Source: Marinagarivorans algicola
Lineage (GTDB): Bacteria > Pseudomonadota > Gammaproteobacteria > Pseudomonadales > Cellvibrionaceae
Length of the DNA: 64,000 nucleotides
Reading direction: 5' to 3'
NCBI RefSeq assembly: GCF_001292705.1
Contig: NZ_LGAK01000003.1
Location: forward strand, 1-64,000
The translations under genes and the position numbers were made by a program. Under the pieces are notes generated by a model. The model was not told where the DNA came from and searched no databases. It saw nothing but the letters and a program-made list of their open reading frames with translations. Below, piece after piece: positions 46,430 to 56,468 of this stretch (position 1 is the stretch's first letter; the number at the start of each line of letters is the position of its first letter).

Positions 46430-47986
46430 ATGCGCTGGCAGCAATCACTCTTGGCAAATACTCCCCGCCAGTATCACCTGTGGCTGAACATACTAAGCGC
46501 AGGCCTCGGTGGCGCACTTTTACCCCTCGCCATGGCACCCTATCATATTTGGCCAGCTAGTATTATAGGGTTGGTACTGGTGGGCCTTAGCTTACGCAAC
46601 GCCAGCCCAAAGCTGGCAATGGGCCTAGGTTTTAGCTGCGGCGTAATGCTCTTTGGTGTAGGCGTCAACTGGGTTTACGTCGCCATAGCGCAATTTGGTA
46701 GTAGCTCAGCAATACTTGCCGCCGTACTCACGGCGCTGTTTGTGATCGGCTTGGCGCTGGTCTTTGCCGCGCCATTTTATTTCTATGGGCGCTTTTTAAG
46801 CCATCACATAATGGGGCAAACCTTGGGTTTTGCTGCCTTATGGGTTTTTGGTGAGTGGTTGCGCAGCTGGCTGTTTACCGGTTTTCCTTGGCTATATGTG
46901 GGCTACGCGCATGTCGATACGCCACTGAGCGGTTTTGCTCCACTCTTTGGCATTTTTGGCGTCAGCTTGGCCGCTGCATTAACTGCTAGTGCACTCATTG
47001 GTCTACGCATATACATACGGCAACGCCACTCAAACCCACGAGCTATTGGCGCCATTTTTGGCATGGTCATAATATTGTGGGCGGGTGGATTAGGCTTAAA
47101 AACTATTCACTGGACACAACCTAAACCTCACACCATCAGTGTTGGTTTAATGCAACCCAATATTCCACAAGAGCACAAATGGGACCCCGCTCATCACAGT
47201 AAAACACTGGCGACATTTAGCCGTTTAAGCACACCGTTATGGGATCTCGATTGGGTTATTTGGCCCGAGGCGGCTATTCCCTACCCTTACCATCAAGCCA
47301 CCGAGCTACTCGAGCAAATTGACAGCTTTGCCAAAGCCCGTGGCACCGTTTTTATTACGGGCATTATTTATGATGATTTTGCCGCCTATAAGTATTACAA
47401 CGCGATTATTGCCAGAGGTGCAGGCGGTGGAGAATACTTTAAGCAACGCCTAGTCCCTTTTGGTGAGTACGTCCCTTTTGAGGAACAGCTGCGCGGACTG
47501 ATCAGTTTTTTTGATTTACCCACCTCCATTATTCATTTAGGCCCTTACAGCAAAAGTGGCTTAAACGCTAACGGCGTATTAATTGCCGCCGCTATCTGCT
47601 ATGAAATTGTCTATCCCGACCTCATTGCACAATTAACACAACAAAAAGATGTGATATTAACCATTAGTAATGATGCTTGGTTTGGCTTATCTAATGGCCC
47701 TTTACAACATTTTGATATGGCCCGTATGCGCGCAATAGAAACAGGGCGCTATGTGATTCGCTCTACGAATAACGGAGTGAGCGGTATTATTAACCCCAAA
47801 GGGGGTATTGAATTAAAAGGCGGCAGATTTACTCAAGAGTCGCTGCAAGGTGAAGTCGTGAGAATGAAAGGCGTAACACCTTTTATGCTCTGGCAGTCTT
47901 GGCCTATGGTACTGTTAATACTTCTAATACTCACTTGCAGCTTTATGAGTCAAAAGCGCTATAACTCTCTGCATAATATCAGCTAA
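46430..47986 (+). CDS. lnt: Apolipoprotein N-acyltransferase
   Basis: Lnt adds the third acyl chain to bacterial lipoproteins in the inner membrane, which the lipoproteins elsewhere in this window need. The 518-residue protein has about six N-terminal membrane helices and a periplasmic nitrilase-like domain. The catalytic triad is Glu in VIWPEAAIP, Lys in YFKQRLVPFGEYVPFE and Cys in AAAICYEIVYP. A final helix (FMLWQSWPMVLLILLIL) anchors the C-terminus. It is the last gene of the ybeZ-ybeY-corC-lnt operon. Confidence 0.94.
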   Translation: MRWQQSLLANTPRQYHLWLNILSAGLGGALLPLAMAPYHIWPASIIGLVLVGLSLRNASPKLAMGLGFSCGVMLFGVGVNWVYVAIAQFGSSSAILAAVLTALFVIGLALVFAAPFYFYGRFLSHHIMGQTLGFAALWVFGEWLRSWLFTGFPWLYVGYAHVDTPLSGFAPLFGIFGVSLAAALTASALIGLRIYIRQRHSNPRAIGAIFGMVIILWAGGLGLKTIHWTQPKPHTISVGLMQPNIPQEHKWDPAHHSKTLATFSRLSTPLWDLDWVIWPEAAIPYPYHQATELLEQIDSFAKARGTVFITGIIYDDFAAYKYYNAIIARGAGGGEYFKQRLVPFGEYVPFEEQLRGLISFFDLPTSIIHLGPYSKSGLNANGVLIAAAICYEIVYPDLIAQLTQQKDVILTISNDAWFGLSNGPLQHFDMARMRAIETGRYVIRSTNNGVSGIINPKGGIELKGGRFTQESLQGEVVRMKGVTPFMLWQSWPMVLLILLILTCSFMSQKRYNSLHNIS

Positions 47987-48085
47987 AAATAACCTCCCAA
48001 TCCGTAAAGGATTAAATTTCTGCATAAAAAACGCACAGTGAAAAAGCTTGGCTATACTCAGAAAAGTAATTTCAGGAGTATTACA

Positions 48086-50395
48086 GTGCGAATATTTAGC
48101 GGTATATCAGTCAAGTGGAAAATCTATCTCATTGCCATTGTTAGCATTATTGGTTTTGGTAGTTACTTAGCCTTTAATGTGTGGATTAACACCAAAAACA
48201 CCGATTTGTTAACCAATGTTCGAGATACCTATTTCCCTATTCTCGAGAAGGCAACAGCCAACGGTGTACGCTTAGAGCGGATATCAGAGCTCTTTAATAC
48301 CGCCGTATTAACTGGCGAGCTCGAATATTTACAATCGGCAGAAACAACAGCCAATACGATGAATCAGGATTTTTCGGCTATTTTAGCGCTAGAACCCAAT
48401 AAAAAGGAGGACATCCAAGCCATTCAGAAAAACTTCAGTGATTATTACAACGAAGCTAAAGGTATTGCCGAAGAGATGGCCACCGGCGAAGCTGATTTTG
48501 CCACTATAGGGCAAAGGGTAAAAAGTAAAGAGGTACTACTGGAGTTACTTGAGAGCAAGCTAGAATCCTTTCGAAAATATTCGCATGCCAATTTTTCTGG
48601 GAATATTAATGAGGCCAATAAAAACTCAGAGTTCATGTTGACCTCTGGCTTTGTTATTTGGGTATCCAGTATTTTGGTGTTAACCATGACGGTCTACACC
48701 ATTGCCAGCATTATTATTGGCAGTATTATTAGCGTCTCCAAATCACTCCATTCTATTGCCAAAAGTGGTGATGTCGCACAAAACATCCCCGTTAACTCAG
48801 CCGATGAAATAGGCCAATTAACACAAAGTTTTAATGAGCTGATGGATAAACTACGTGAACGCACTCACGACCTGATGAGTATGATGCAAAATATGCACCA
48901 AGGTTTATTCACCATTACTGAAGACGAAACGATTCATAAAGAATACTCCGCATATATTGAAAAAATCTTTGAAACTGAAGATGTCGCCAATACAAAATAT
49001 GACGCCCTGCTCTTTAGCCATGCCAATATAGGCAGCGACCAAATGGATCAAATTCATACCGCCATCTCTAGCTTACTAGGGGCCGACGAAATGATGTTTG
49101 CCTTTAATTCTCATTTATTAATTCCTGAATATAACGCCTCATTCCCTAGTGGCGAAGGCCAAGCAAAAACGAAAATACTCGAGCTAGACTGGGACCCGAT
49201 TATCTCTGAAGGTACGATCACCAAAATTATGGTGACTGTACGCGACGTTACCGAGCTACGCGCTATGCAAGCCGAAGCCGAAGAGCAAAAGCAAGAACTC
49301 GACATCTTGGGTGAAATCATCAAAATTGCCCCCAATAAATTTACAAGCTTTATTGATAACGCACGTAAATTGCTGGATGAAAACCAGGCCATCATCGAAA
49401 AACACGACAGTAAAGATATTGAAGTTGTGGCTAACCTATTTGTGAATATGCATACCATCAAGGGTAATGCACGGACCTACCAATTCAATGCCATCACCGA
49501 CTTAGTTCACGAGGCAGAAACCACCTACGATCGACTGCGTAAAGAGGAGGCCTTTCCTTGGGAGCCAGCAACGCTTCTACACGAATTACAACTTGTACGC
49601 GACGCCATTGAACACTACGCCAAAATAAAACAAGAAAAACTGGCCAGCAATCAAACTGCCGAGCTTCCTGCAGGTAGCATTCTCATTTCTCAAGATGATT
49701 ACAAGCATATGCTGAGCACTTGCGAGCAACCACAGCCATCAAATCAGGCTATTGCAAAGATGCTAAGGCGCTTTGATACAATACCTTTTGAATCGGCTAT
49801 TGACGATCTTATCGCTTCCCTACCATCGGTAGCTAAGCAACTCAACAAACCCGCACCGCTCATCAAGATAGAGCTGAGTGGCTTACTCTTGCATAAAAGT
49901 TATAGTGAATTAATGGGGAATGTTTTTACACACCTTTTACGCAACGCGATTGATCACGGTATAGAGACCGCCGAAGTCAGGCAACAAAAAGGCAAAGTAG
50001 AGCAAGGTACCATCTACCTAGAGTCTACTTATGAAAAAGATGGCGCCACTATTTGGCTGTGGGATGACGGCCAAGGTGTAAACCTTAAAAAGCTCAAAAA
50101 TAAAGCGCTCGCCTCTGGGCAAATCAGTGCAGAAACGCTGGAAGACCCCAGCGCAGTTGCTAATTGCTTATTTATGTCTGGTGTGTCAACCGCTGAAGAG
50201 GTAACAGCAATTTCAGGTAGGGGCGTAGGTATGGATGCGGTTAAAAAATACCTACAAAGCAAAGGTTGTGACATTGCTATTGTGATTGATGAGAACGTCG
50301 ATAAGCACGCAGAGCTAGTGCCTTTTAAACTCAAGCTCACCCTTGCTGATACCCTCATTGAGCACGCAGACAATACCAACCATCAAGCCGCTTAA
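48086..50395 (+). CDS. Membrane HAMP-Hpt-ATPase signalling protein (CheA-like without CheW domain)
   Basis: The GTG at 48086 is preferred because AGGAG lies seven bases upstream; the in-frame GTG at 48038 has no such site. The 769-residue protein has two membrane helices (about 12-32 and 190-212) around a helical sensor domain. A HAMP domain follows, then a PAS-like region, a coiled coil, an Hpt domain with the phospho-accepting His in NMHTIKGNART, and a CheA-type ATPase (LLRNAIDHGIE, LWDDGQGV, SGRGVGMDAV). There is no P3 dimerisation-P5/CheW region and no receiver. No response regulator is adjacent, so its partner is elsewhere. Confidence 0.85.
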   Translation: MRIFSGISVKWKIYLIAIVSIIGFGSYLAFNVWINTKNTDLLTNVRDTYFPILEKATANGVRLERISELFNTAVLTGELEYLQSAETTANTMNQDFSAILALEPNKKEDIQAIQKNFSDYYNEAKGIAEEMATGEADFATIGQRVKSKEVLLELLESKLESFRKYSHANFSGNINEANKNSEFMLTSGFVIWVSSILVLTMTVYTIASIIIGSIISVSKSLHSIAKSGDVAQNIPVNSADEIGQLTQSFNELMDKLRERTHDLMSMMQNMHQGLFTITEDETIHKEYSAYIEKIFETEDVANTKYDALLFSHANIGSDQMDQIHTAISSLLGADEMMFAFNSHLLIPEYNASFPSGEGQAKTKILELDWDPIISEGTITKIMVTVRDVTELRAMQAEAEEQKQELDILGEIIKIAPNKFTSFIDNARKLLDENQAIIEKHDSKDIEVVANLFVNMHTIKGNARTYQFNAITDLVHEAETTYDRLRKEEAFPWEPATLLHELQLVRDAIEHYAKIKQEKLASNQTAELPAGSILISQDDYKHMLSTCEQPQPSNQAIAKMLRRFDTIPFESAIDDLIASLPSVAKQLNKPAPLIKIELSGLLLHKSYSELMGNVFTHLLRNAIDHGIETAEVRQQKGKVEQGTIYLESTYEKDGATIWLWDDGQGVNLKKLKNKALASGQISAETLEDPSAVANCLFMSGVSTAEEVTAISGRGVGMDAVKKYLQSKGCDIAIVIDENVDKHAELVPFKLKLTLADTLIEHADNTNHQAA

Positions 50396-50407
50396 TATTC
50401 TCGCTTA

Positions 50408-50449
50408 TAACGTTTTGTAAAATAAATCGGGTTATTTTACAAAGCGTTA
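50408..50449 (+). terminator. Terminator after the Hpt-ATPase gene
   Basis: A long stem, AACGTTTTGTAAAATAA with TTATTTTACAAAGCGTT (one mismatch), has a six-base loop and is followed by a T run. Confidence 0.85.
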
Positions 50450-50988
50450 TTTTTTTCTAAATGCTTTTTCTCAGCATTCGTTTACTCAGCGCTGACTCGA
50501 TAGCTGACTCATAGATCGTGCAAGCATGGAAATGATTAGTTTAACCCTTCACCTCGTCATGCGACGAGTATCATAATCTCCTAGTATCGCAACCTAATCA
50601 TATATCAATCGCTTGATATTACGGTCTATTTTTAGCCTTCACCTTTACCCTAAGTCAATCGATGATATTCCCTGCATCACCCATATTAAAGACTCTATCA
50701 ACATGCTTGTACTGCACTTTGTTTTTGTATGCGTTATTGAGATGGGCTGATATTTTGTGAGTACAGGCCAAGCGCAACCCACACAGTGCTAAAGGTAATC
50801 TTCATCACACCGCTCTCAAAAAAGGTGAAGTGGCTATAAGTATGAAAATAATTTTACTGTATCAGAAATCTCCTGTATTTTAACATTTAGCATCGATTCA
50901 TACTCAGGTTGTTTGATTAACGCTTACCTTCAAGGCTGTTACTCAGTACAATACAAAATTACTTCTTCAATTAAGCACTCAACGGGCT
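50450..50988. other. Intergenic upstream of DAHP synthase
   Basis: I see no coding frame or RNA gene in about 540 bases. It should hold the promoter of the downstream aromatic-pathway gene. I found no clear TyrR/TrpR-type operator or attenuator peptide. Confidence 0.4.
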
Positions 50989-52059
50989 ATGACTAATTCA
51001 AATATCGACGATTTAAACTTGGTCTCTCAAGAGATATTAATCTCCCCAGACCAACTCAAAAACGAGCTACCTTTAAGCGCAGCAGCTGAACACACTGTCA
51101 CCAAAGGGCGCACAGCCATTCGCAATATATTAGACCGCCAAGATCACCGTCTAATGGTAGTGATTGGTCCGTGCTCTATTCACGATACTAAAGCGGCAAT
51201 GGACTATGCACATCGCCTGAAAGTACTCTCTGATAAAGTCTCTGATACCTTACTGATTGTCATGCGTGTTTATTTTGAAAAGCCACGCACGACAACAGGC
51301 TGGAAAGGCTTAATCAACGACCCATATATTAATGACTCGTTTAAGATTCAAGAGGGTTTACATGTAGGCCGCCAGTTATTACTTGATGTTGCCGAGTTAG
51401 GCCTGCCAACCGCCACCGAAGCACTCGACCCGATTTCACCGCAGTACCTTCACGACTTAATCTCTTGGTCAGCCATTGGAGCGCGCACTACCGAGTCACA
51501 AACACATCGCGAAATGGCGAGCGGTTTGTCTTGCCCTGTTGGCTTTAAAAACGGTACCGATGGCGGCTTGACCGTGGCAATCAATGCCCTGCAATCCGTT
51601 AGCAGTCCTCATCGCTTTTTAGGTATCAATGGTAGCGGTCAAGTCTCTATTATTCATACTCGCGGTAACGCTTATGGGCACGTCGTATTGCGCGGCGGCA
51701 ACGGCAAGCCTAATTACGACTCAGTTAGCGTTGCCATTTGCGAAAAAGAGCTTGTCGCGGCTAAAGTTCCAACCAACATTATGGTCGACTGTAGTCATGC
51801 CAACTCGAATAAAAACCACGAGTTACAGCCTTTAGTCATGGAAAATGTTACACATCAAATTTTAGATGGCAACACATCGATTACCGGCTTAATGATTGAA
51901 AGTAATATTGGTGCTGGCAATCAAAAAGTACCCGCCGACCTCGCCGATTTAGAGTATGGCGTCTCGATTACCGACGCCTGCATTGACTGGGCAACCACCG
52001 AGCAAACAATGCTTAAAATGCACGCAGAGCTCAAAAACGTATTACCCAAACGCGTATAA
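50989..52059 (+). CDS. 3-Deoxy-7-phosphoheptulonate (DAHP) synthase, AroG/F/H type
   Basis: This enzyme condenses phosphoenolpyruvate and erythrose-4-phosphate, the first step of the shikimate pathway. The 356-residue class-I type Ialpha enzyme has VVIGPCSIHD, MRVYFEKPRTTTGWKGLINDP, SWSAIGARTTESQTHREM, GFKNGTDG and MVDCSHANSNK. Which feedback class it belongs to cannot be decided by eye. The pathway supplies 3-dehydroshikimate, the substrate of AsbF in the siderophore operon 25 kb away, but there is no sign of shared regulation. Confidence 0.93.
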   Translation: MTNSNIDDLNLVSQEILISPDQLKNELPLSAAAEHTVTKGRTAIRNILDRQDHRLMVVIGPCSIHDTKAAMDYAHRLKVLSDKVSDTLLIVMRVYFEKPRTTTGWKGLINDPYINDSFKIQEGLHVGRQLLLDVAELGLPTATEALDPISPQYLHDLISWSAIGARTTESQTHREMASGLSCPVGFKNGTDGGLTVAINALQSVSSPHRFLGINGSGQVSIIHTRGNAYGHVVLRGGNGKPNYDSVSVAICEKELVAAKVPTNIMVDCSHANSNKNHELQPLVMENVTHQILDGNTSITGLMIESNIGAGNQKVPADLADLEYGVSITDACIDWATTEQTMLKMHAELKNVLPKRV

Positions 52060-52220
52060 AGCCCACCTCATCCAAAAAGCGAGCGCCCGACTCACAAAGG
52101 GCGCTTAACAAACCGGTTTTTTTTGGGATTATCATTATTGCGCGAAGCGCACTCAGAGTACTCGTACTTACCAGACTCTTGCCATGGCCATTGCTGCGGG
52201 TAAACGCAAGCAATAATGAT

Positions 52221-53504
52221 TTAACGGCCTGCCATGCTTGGATAGCACCAAGACACAACCACGTCTTTTGAGACTCCCTCTTCAAGCCAGTAATCGCCTA
52301 CGGCAATAAGATTTTCACCTCGGTAAATTAAAGGCACCTGATACCTTAACCATGGGGGCACACGGTACTCTTGCAGCAGCTTTTTAAGCACCTGAGAATG
52401 TCCACGCCCCTGGGGCCTTGCTCTCTCACCGCCTACTCGAAAACGTACAGATAAGGGAGCGCTACACCCTGCTATTTGCAAGCGACTTCCGTCAGATAAA
52501 AAAAGTGCTTCGCCCTGCCACTCAATGCTTTTACTGGTTTCCGCTGTTAACGCCCACGGGAGTAAATACAGCCTACCGGCAAATCGACTAAAACCATAAT
52601 CAGCCACCCATAAAGCGGGGACGCTATCATTTTTGGCTGTCAAAACTTTTTGCAGCTCATCCAAATGCTTCGCCTCAGGTGCCAAATACCCCAACCCACG
52701 CAACCAATAACGTACAACTTGCTTTTGCCTAGGCGGCGACAATAATTGCAACTGATGAAGGCATAATGAGCAGCCAAATTTTTCAGCTCGAACCCCTAAC
52801 TGAGCCAAGTCTGCTGCGGCATATTCATTCAGTAGTTGCTGCGCTTCAAGCGCGTGCTCAGCTGCTTGTGCAATTTTATGGGCAGCGTGAGGCCAACGCT
52901 GATGTAATACAGGAAGCACATCCCGCCTAAGCAAATTGCGATCAAATCGGGGGTCACTATTACTCTCATCCGTCACCCATCGTAATGCGTGCGCAGCAGC
53001 ATAGCTTAAAAGAGTATTTTTTGGCGTGTTTAAAAAAGGACGCCATAACTGCGCGTGCCCCAGCGTACGAACACTAGACATTGCCGCTAGACCTTGCACT
53101 CCCGCCCCGCGCATTAATCGCAATAAAAATGTTTCGGCTTGATCGTCTTGGTGGTGACCGAGCATCAATACATCGCCCGCTGCCAACTCTGCCTCAAATG
53201 CTTGATAACGTGCTTTTCGCGCAGCGTGTTCTAGGCCTTGACCACGTACCATCACATCGACGCGCCTAACGATTAAGGGCACTCCCCAGTCGGCACACAC
53301 ACGCATCACGTGCTGCTGCCACGCATCGCTTTGAGCAGACAACTGATGGTTAATATGAATAGCTTTAAGCTCAATATCTTGCGCAGCAAGTGCACGACTA
53401 TTTTGGGCAGCCCAATGCAATAAAACAATCGAGTCAACCCCCCCACTAACCGCCACCCACACATGCTGGCAATCGGCTGGTAGATTTAAATTGGGCAGGG
53501 GCAT
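52221..53504 (-). CDS. tilS: tRNA(Ile)-lysidine synthase TilS
   Basis: TilS converts the wobble C of the CAU-anticodon tRNA-Ile to lysidine, so it reads AUA. The 427-residue protein has the PP-loop VAVSGGVDSIVLLHW near the N-terminus, LMLGHHQDDQAETFLLRLMRG and the family signature WRPFLNTPK..L..YA. It also has a TilS middle domain and a C-terminal domain with LKKLLQEYRVPPWLR. Length and order are normal. It appears to stand alone. Confidence 0.93.
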   Translation of the reverse strand: MPLPNLNLPADCQHVWVAVSGGVDSIVLLHWAAQNSRALAAQDIELKAIHINHQLSAQSDAWQQHVMRVCADWGVPLIVRRVDVMVRGQGLEHAARKARYQAFEAELAAGDVLMLGHHQDDQAETFLLRLMRGAGVQGLAAMSSVRTLGHAQLWRPFLNTPKNTLLSYAAAHALRWVTDESNSDPRFDRNLLRRDVLPVLHQRWPHAAHKIAQAAEHALEAQQLLNEYAAADLAQLGVRAEKFGCSLCLHQLQLLSPPRQKQVVRYWLRGLGYLAPEAKHLDELQKVLTAKNDSVPALWVADYGFSRFAGRLYLLPWALTAETSKSIEWQGEALFLSDGSRLQIAGCSAPLSVRFRVGGERARPQGRGHSQVLKKLLQEYRVPPWLRYQVPLIYRGENLIAVGDYWLEEGVSKDVVVSWCYPSMAGR

Positions 53505-53565
53505 AAATAGACCTTATAGCAATAACAATGAAGGCCAACATTGTAAATCAAAAGCTCATATGGTC

Positions 53566-54450
53566 CTAAAACGTTTCAATATCCTCAGCGAAGCTCTTCC
53601 AGACCAATGTCCCCTGCCCGTAAATAGCTTCTAGCATTTCACAGCGGTACCATTCATTTTCTAAGTACTCCGGATCACACACGCTGTACTCGTTCAGCAT
53701 AAAACCTAGGGTCACGGCATCCATCTCCCGGTTGCGCAGCATAGCCGAACGATAGACCGGCTGCCCATCAATGACCTCTATCTGTGTTTCGTTTTTATGA
53801 CATAAAGCACAGCTGCTTAGCTCATTGCTTTCATAAAGGTTAATGTCCACATACGGTGCTTTACGCGACAAGGTTTCTGTAATGGGAAACTTAAATTCAC
53901 CCTTAATTGATTGTCGTGTGGGCAAATCAGTATCCACTTCTAAAGAAACCTCCAATAGCTGCACACCATCGACATCCCAAAACTTTTTATCACGGCCGGT
54001 AACAGGGTCTTTAATATTTAAGCCTGTTTCAGGGTCCTTCTTCGGCTCATCTTGCTCATCGGGTACAACCGTGAGCACGAGTTTATCGATAAGAAAAAAT
54101 ACACGCGGACTGCGCTTGCCTTTTGAGCGCTGAGCACTAAATGTACTTTTCGTAGCATTGTAATACATCGGGCGCGGTAAACTGCTAATAAAGCAAGGCA
54201 AGGTTAAAGGCTTCGGCATTGCATTGATCCACTCCACAACAGAGTCAATGTCGGTCAAGGCGAGTCCAACTGGAGCTTCGCATGAAGGCTCCTCTGCGGC
54301 CACACTAGAGTGCGAAACTGAGGAGCCGCTACTCGAAGAGCCTTCGTCCACAATAGACGCTCCTCCACAGCCGCCTAAGAGACCAAAAAACATGATTAAC
54401 ATGAGCACAAAAAAAAGGTGCCGAGTAAATAGATTACGAGACGGAGCCAT
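53566..54450 (-). CDS. Lipoprotein with one CxxCH haem motif, function unknown
   Basis: The 294-residue protein has a signal peptide with lipobox LLGGC, then a Ser-rich linker (GSSSSGSSVSHSSV) like those in Cellvibrionaceae secreted proteins. The globular part has one CALCH motif (about residue 213), which could bind a covalent c-type haem. It also has two nearby Cys (SVCDPEY, YRCEM) that may form a disulfide. I do not recognise a family. It may be an outer-membrane electron carrier or an assembly protein. It is 60 bp upstream of tilS on the same strand, probably separate. Confidence 0.65.
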   Translation of the reverse strand: MAPSRNLFTRHLFFVLMLIMFFGLLGGCGGASIVDEGSSSSGSSVSHSSVAAEEPSCEAPVGLALTDIDSVVEWINAMPKPLTLPCFISSLPRPMYYNATKSTFSAQRSKGKRSPRVFFLIDKLVLTVVPDEQDEPKKDPETGLNIKDPVTGRDKKFWDVDGVQLLEVSLEVDTDLPTRQSIKGEFKFPITETLSRKAPYVDINLYESNELSSCALCHKNETQIEVIDGQPVYRSAMLRNREMDAVTLGFMLNEYSVCDPEYLENEWYRCEMLEAIYGQGTLVWKSFAEDIETF

Positions 54451-54711
54451 GGCGTAAAACCTTACAGTGGTATATTGCTATTTTATGCATGCTTTATATA
54501 ACGCTCATTGCCTTTACGCAATGCGCGTGTTGGCTGTTGTTGCGCTAATTGACCTATATCAAGCTTTATTTTGGATGTGCGGAAGCAGATCTCACCCCCA
54601 ACGTTAACTGCATCACAAAGCTTTATACCCGTCACTTGTCACACTCAGCGCTCACACCATTTGCAATTAGCTCGCATATCTCGAATAATGTCTCAATTTT
54701 TAGAGATACTT

Positions 54712-56202
54712 GTGACTAAACAACACCGCGCCGCCAAAAATACCCGCACCTCTCGCCCAGAGCGTAGCCCTAAGCCCACTCAAGATAGGTCAACTTCAAG
54801 CCAACAATACACAAACAACAAACCAAAAGGCGGGCAAGGCCATAACAACAGCTTTGACCGTACCGCCAATCAAATGCGTCAAGCTCTTGAACTGTGGCAA
54901 CAATGGTTAAGTGAAAGTAACTGGTATCAGCTTGATCGCTGGCTTAAAAACACGCTCGGCAGAAACAAAAAATACGGTAAACGTGATCGTCTTTTCTATG
55001 GGGATGTGCTCTTTAACGCTACACGTTTTGGCTACTGGGCAGCCCTTGTCATAGAAGGCCAACAGAACAAAAAGCTCGATAAATCAGATACGGCCTTAAT
55101 GGCTGATTTTATTGGTCAATTTGCGGAACAAGCACCGACTGCAACCGCGATTAAGTCACAGCTCCGCCTACTGGCGCTCAGCTCACAAGGGGCCGAGTTT
55201 TTAAGCCTTTGCCAGTGGCGCGCAAAAGGCGATCGTACAGCAGTATTACCTGAGACCCTGAGTCATTACACCCCTAGCATTCAGGCTATTTTGCAACTGA
55301 GCGAGCATAATCGACTAGGCCAGCTCGCTTGGCACGGCATACCCGTACAGTACTTTGCCGATATTGAAGCGCTGAGTGTTGTGACTCACCGTGCAGATGC
55401 TGCGGATGATTTTCTTGCGGCACAAGATACGCGTCCACCGCTATGGTTAAGACTGAACCATATCGATAAAAAAGATACGGTTTTTAAAGAACTGAGTGAA
55501 TTTTACACCGTAGAACTCGATGGTGCCGCCTTATCCGTTGTCGGTGAGCGAGGTATTTTTGGCCTCGAGTGTTATAAAACAGGTCTGGTCGAAATTCAAG
55601 ACTGGGCCTCACAGCAGCTAGCACTCAAAGTAGCCGCCACACCGGGCCAGAAAATATGGGATACCTGTGCCGGCGGCGGCGGTAAAACACTCGCCATTGC
55701 AGCTCCGCTGGGCAATAAAGGTGCCGTATGGGCGACTGATATCAGAGAACATAAATTAAACGAAGTAAAACGCCGCGCCAAGCAAGCTCATTTTTACAAT
55801 ATCCGCACGGCACCCTGGGAAGGTAAAGAGGCTTTTAGGTTACCCAAAGAAATTGCGCGTGACGGTGGTTTTGACTGGGTATTGGTCGATGGCCCTTGTA
55901 GCTCAAGTGGCACCTGGCGCAGAAATCCTGACGCAAAACTACGCAACCTAGGTGAAGACTTAACAGCGCTGAATGAATTGCAACTTAAGCTCCTCACGAA
56001 CGCCAGCCTGAGCGTTAAGCCTGGCGGTAAAATAGTTTATGGTACCTGCTCTATTTTTGAATGTGAAAACAACGCCATTGTACAGGCGTTCTTAAGTCAA
56101 AATACTGGCTGGAGACTAGATAGTGCCGAACTTATGGGCTGCCCAGATCATAACAGTGACTCTTTATTTGCCGCCGTGATGACCAAAATCAAGCCTGAGT
56201 AA
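54712..56202 (+). CDS. RsmB-like rRNA (cytosine-5)-methyltransferase
   Basis: This SAM-dependent methyltransferase is of the NOL1/NOP2/Sun family. The catalytic half has DTCAGGGGKTLAIA (SAM-binding), ATDIREHKLNEVKRRA, VDGPCSSSGTWRRNPD and YGTCSIFECEN with the catalytic Cys. The N-terminal half resembles the helical RNA-binding region of RsmB. The start is uncertain: GTG at 54712 has AGAGA upstream, ATG at 54688 also fits, and the frame is open from 54571. The first 60 or so residues are basic and low-complexity. The target (16S or 23S) is inferred only from family. Confidence 0.82.
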   Translation: MTKQHRAAKNTRTSRPERSPKPTQDRSTSSQQYTNNKPKGGQGHNNSFDRTANQMRQALELWQQWLSESNWYQLDRWLKNTLGRNKKYGKRDRLFYGDVLFNATRFGYWAALVIEGQQNKKLDKSDTALMADFIGQFAEQAPTATAIKSQLRLLALSSQGAEFLSLCQWRAKGDRTAVLPETLSHYTPSIQAILQLSEHNRLGQLAWHGIPVQYFADIEALSVVTHRADAADDFLAAQDTRPPLWLRLNHIDKKDTVFKELSEFYTVELDGAALSVVGERGIFGLECYKTGLVEIQDWASQQLALKVAATPGQKIWDTCAGGGGKTLAIAAPLGNKGAVWATDIREHKLNEVKRRAKQAHFYNIRTAPWEGKEAFRLPKEIARDGGFDWVLVDGPCSSSGTWRRNPDAKLRNLGEDLTALNELQLKLLTNASLSVKPGGKIVYGTCSIFECENNAIVQAFLSQNTGWRLDSAELMGCPDHNSDSLFAAVMTKIKPE

Positions 56203-56417
56203 CGACCTTTTTTTGCAGCGCCTTTGACAGCTGGCCATATGCCGCTCTGTGATTGAACAGTAGGATAGCAAGTGCTCACACTGGCACGAGTACACTAAAC
56301 GGCTGCAAAACTAAAGACTGTAAGACTAAGGAATTCAACAATAGCGATACAATCAAACGGTCACTGACCTCAAAAAGCGCGGGGGCTTTCGTTTCCGCGC
56401 CATATAAGGCGCCATAT

Positions 56418-56443
56418 AAAAAGCAGCCCTGGGGCTGCTTTTT
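56418..56443. terminator. Terminator between convergent methyltransferase and ankyrin genes
   Basis: The stem AAAAGCAGCC/GGCTGCTTTT has a four-base loop, an A run before it and a T run after it. It can act in both directions. Confidence 0.85.
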
Positions 56444-56468
56444 ATATTTTTTAAGCGTTTACAAAGTG

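Noticed and set aside
52082-52105. GC-rich hairpin after the DAHP synthase gene as terminator
   Set aside because: The stem AGCGCCC/GGGCGCT is good, but the T run begins over ten bases later, so I could not support a classical terminator.
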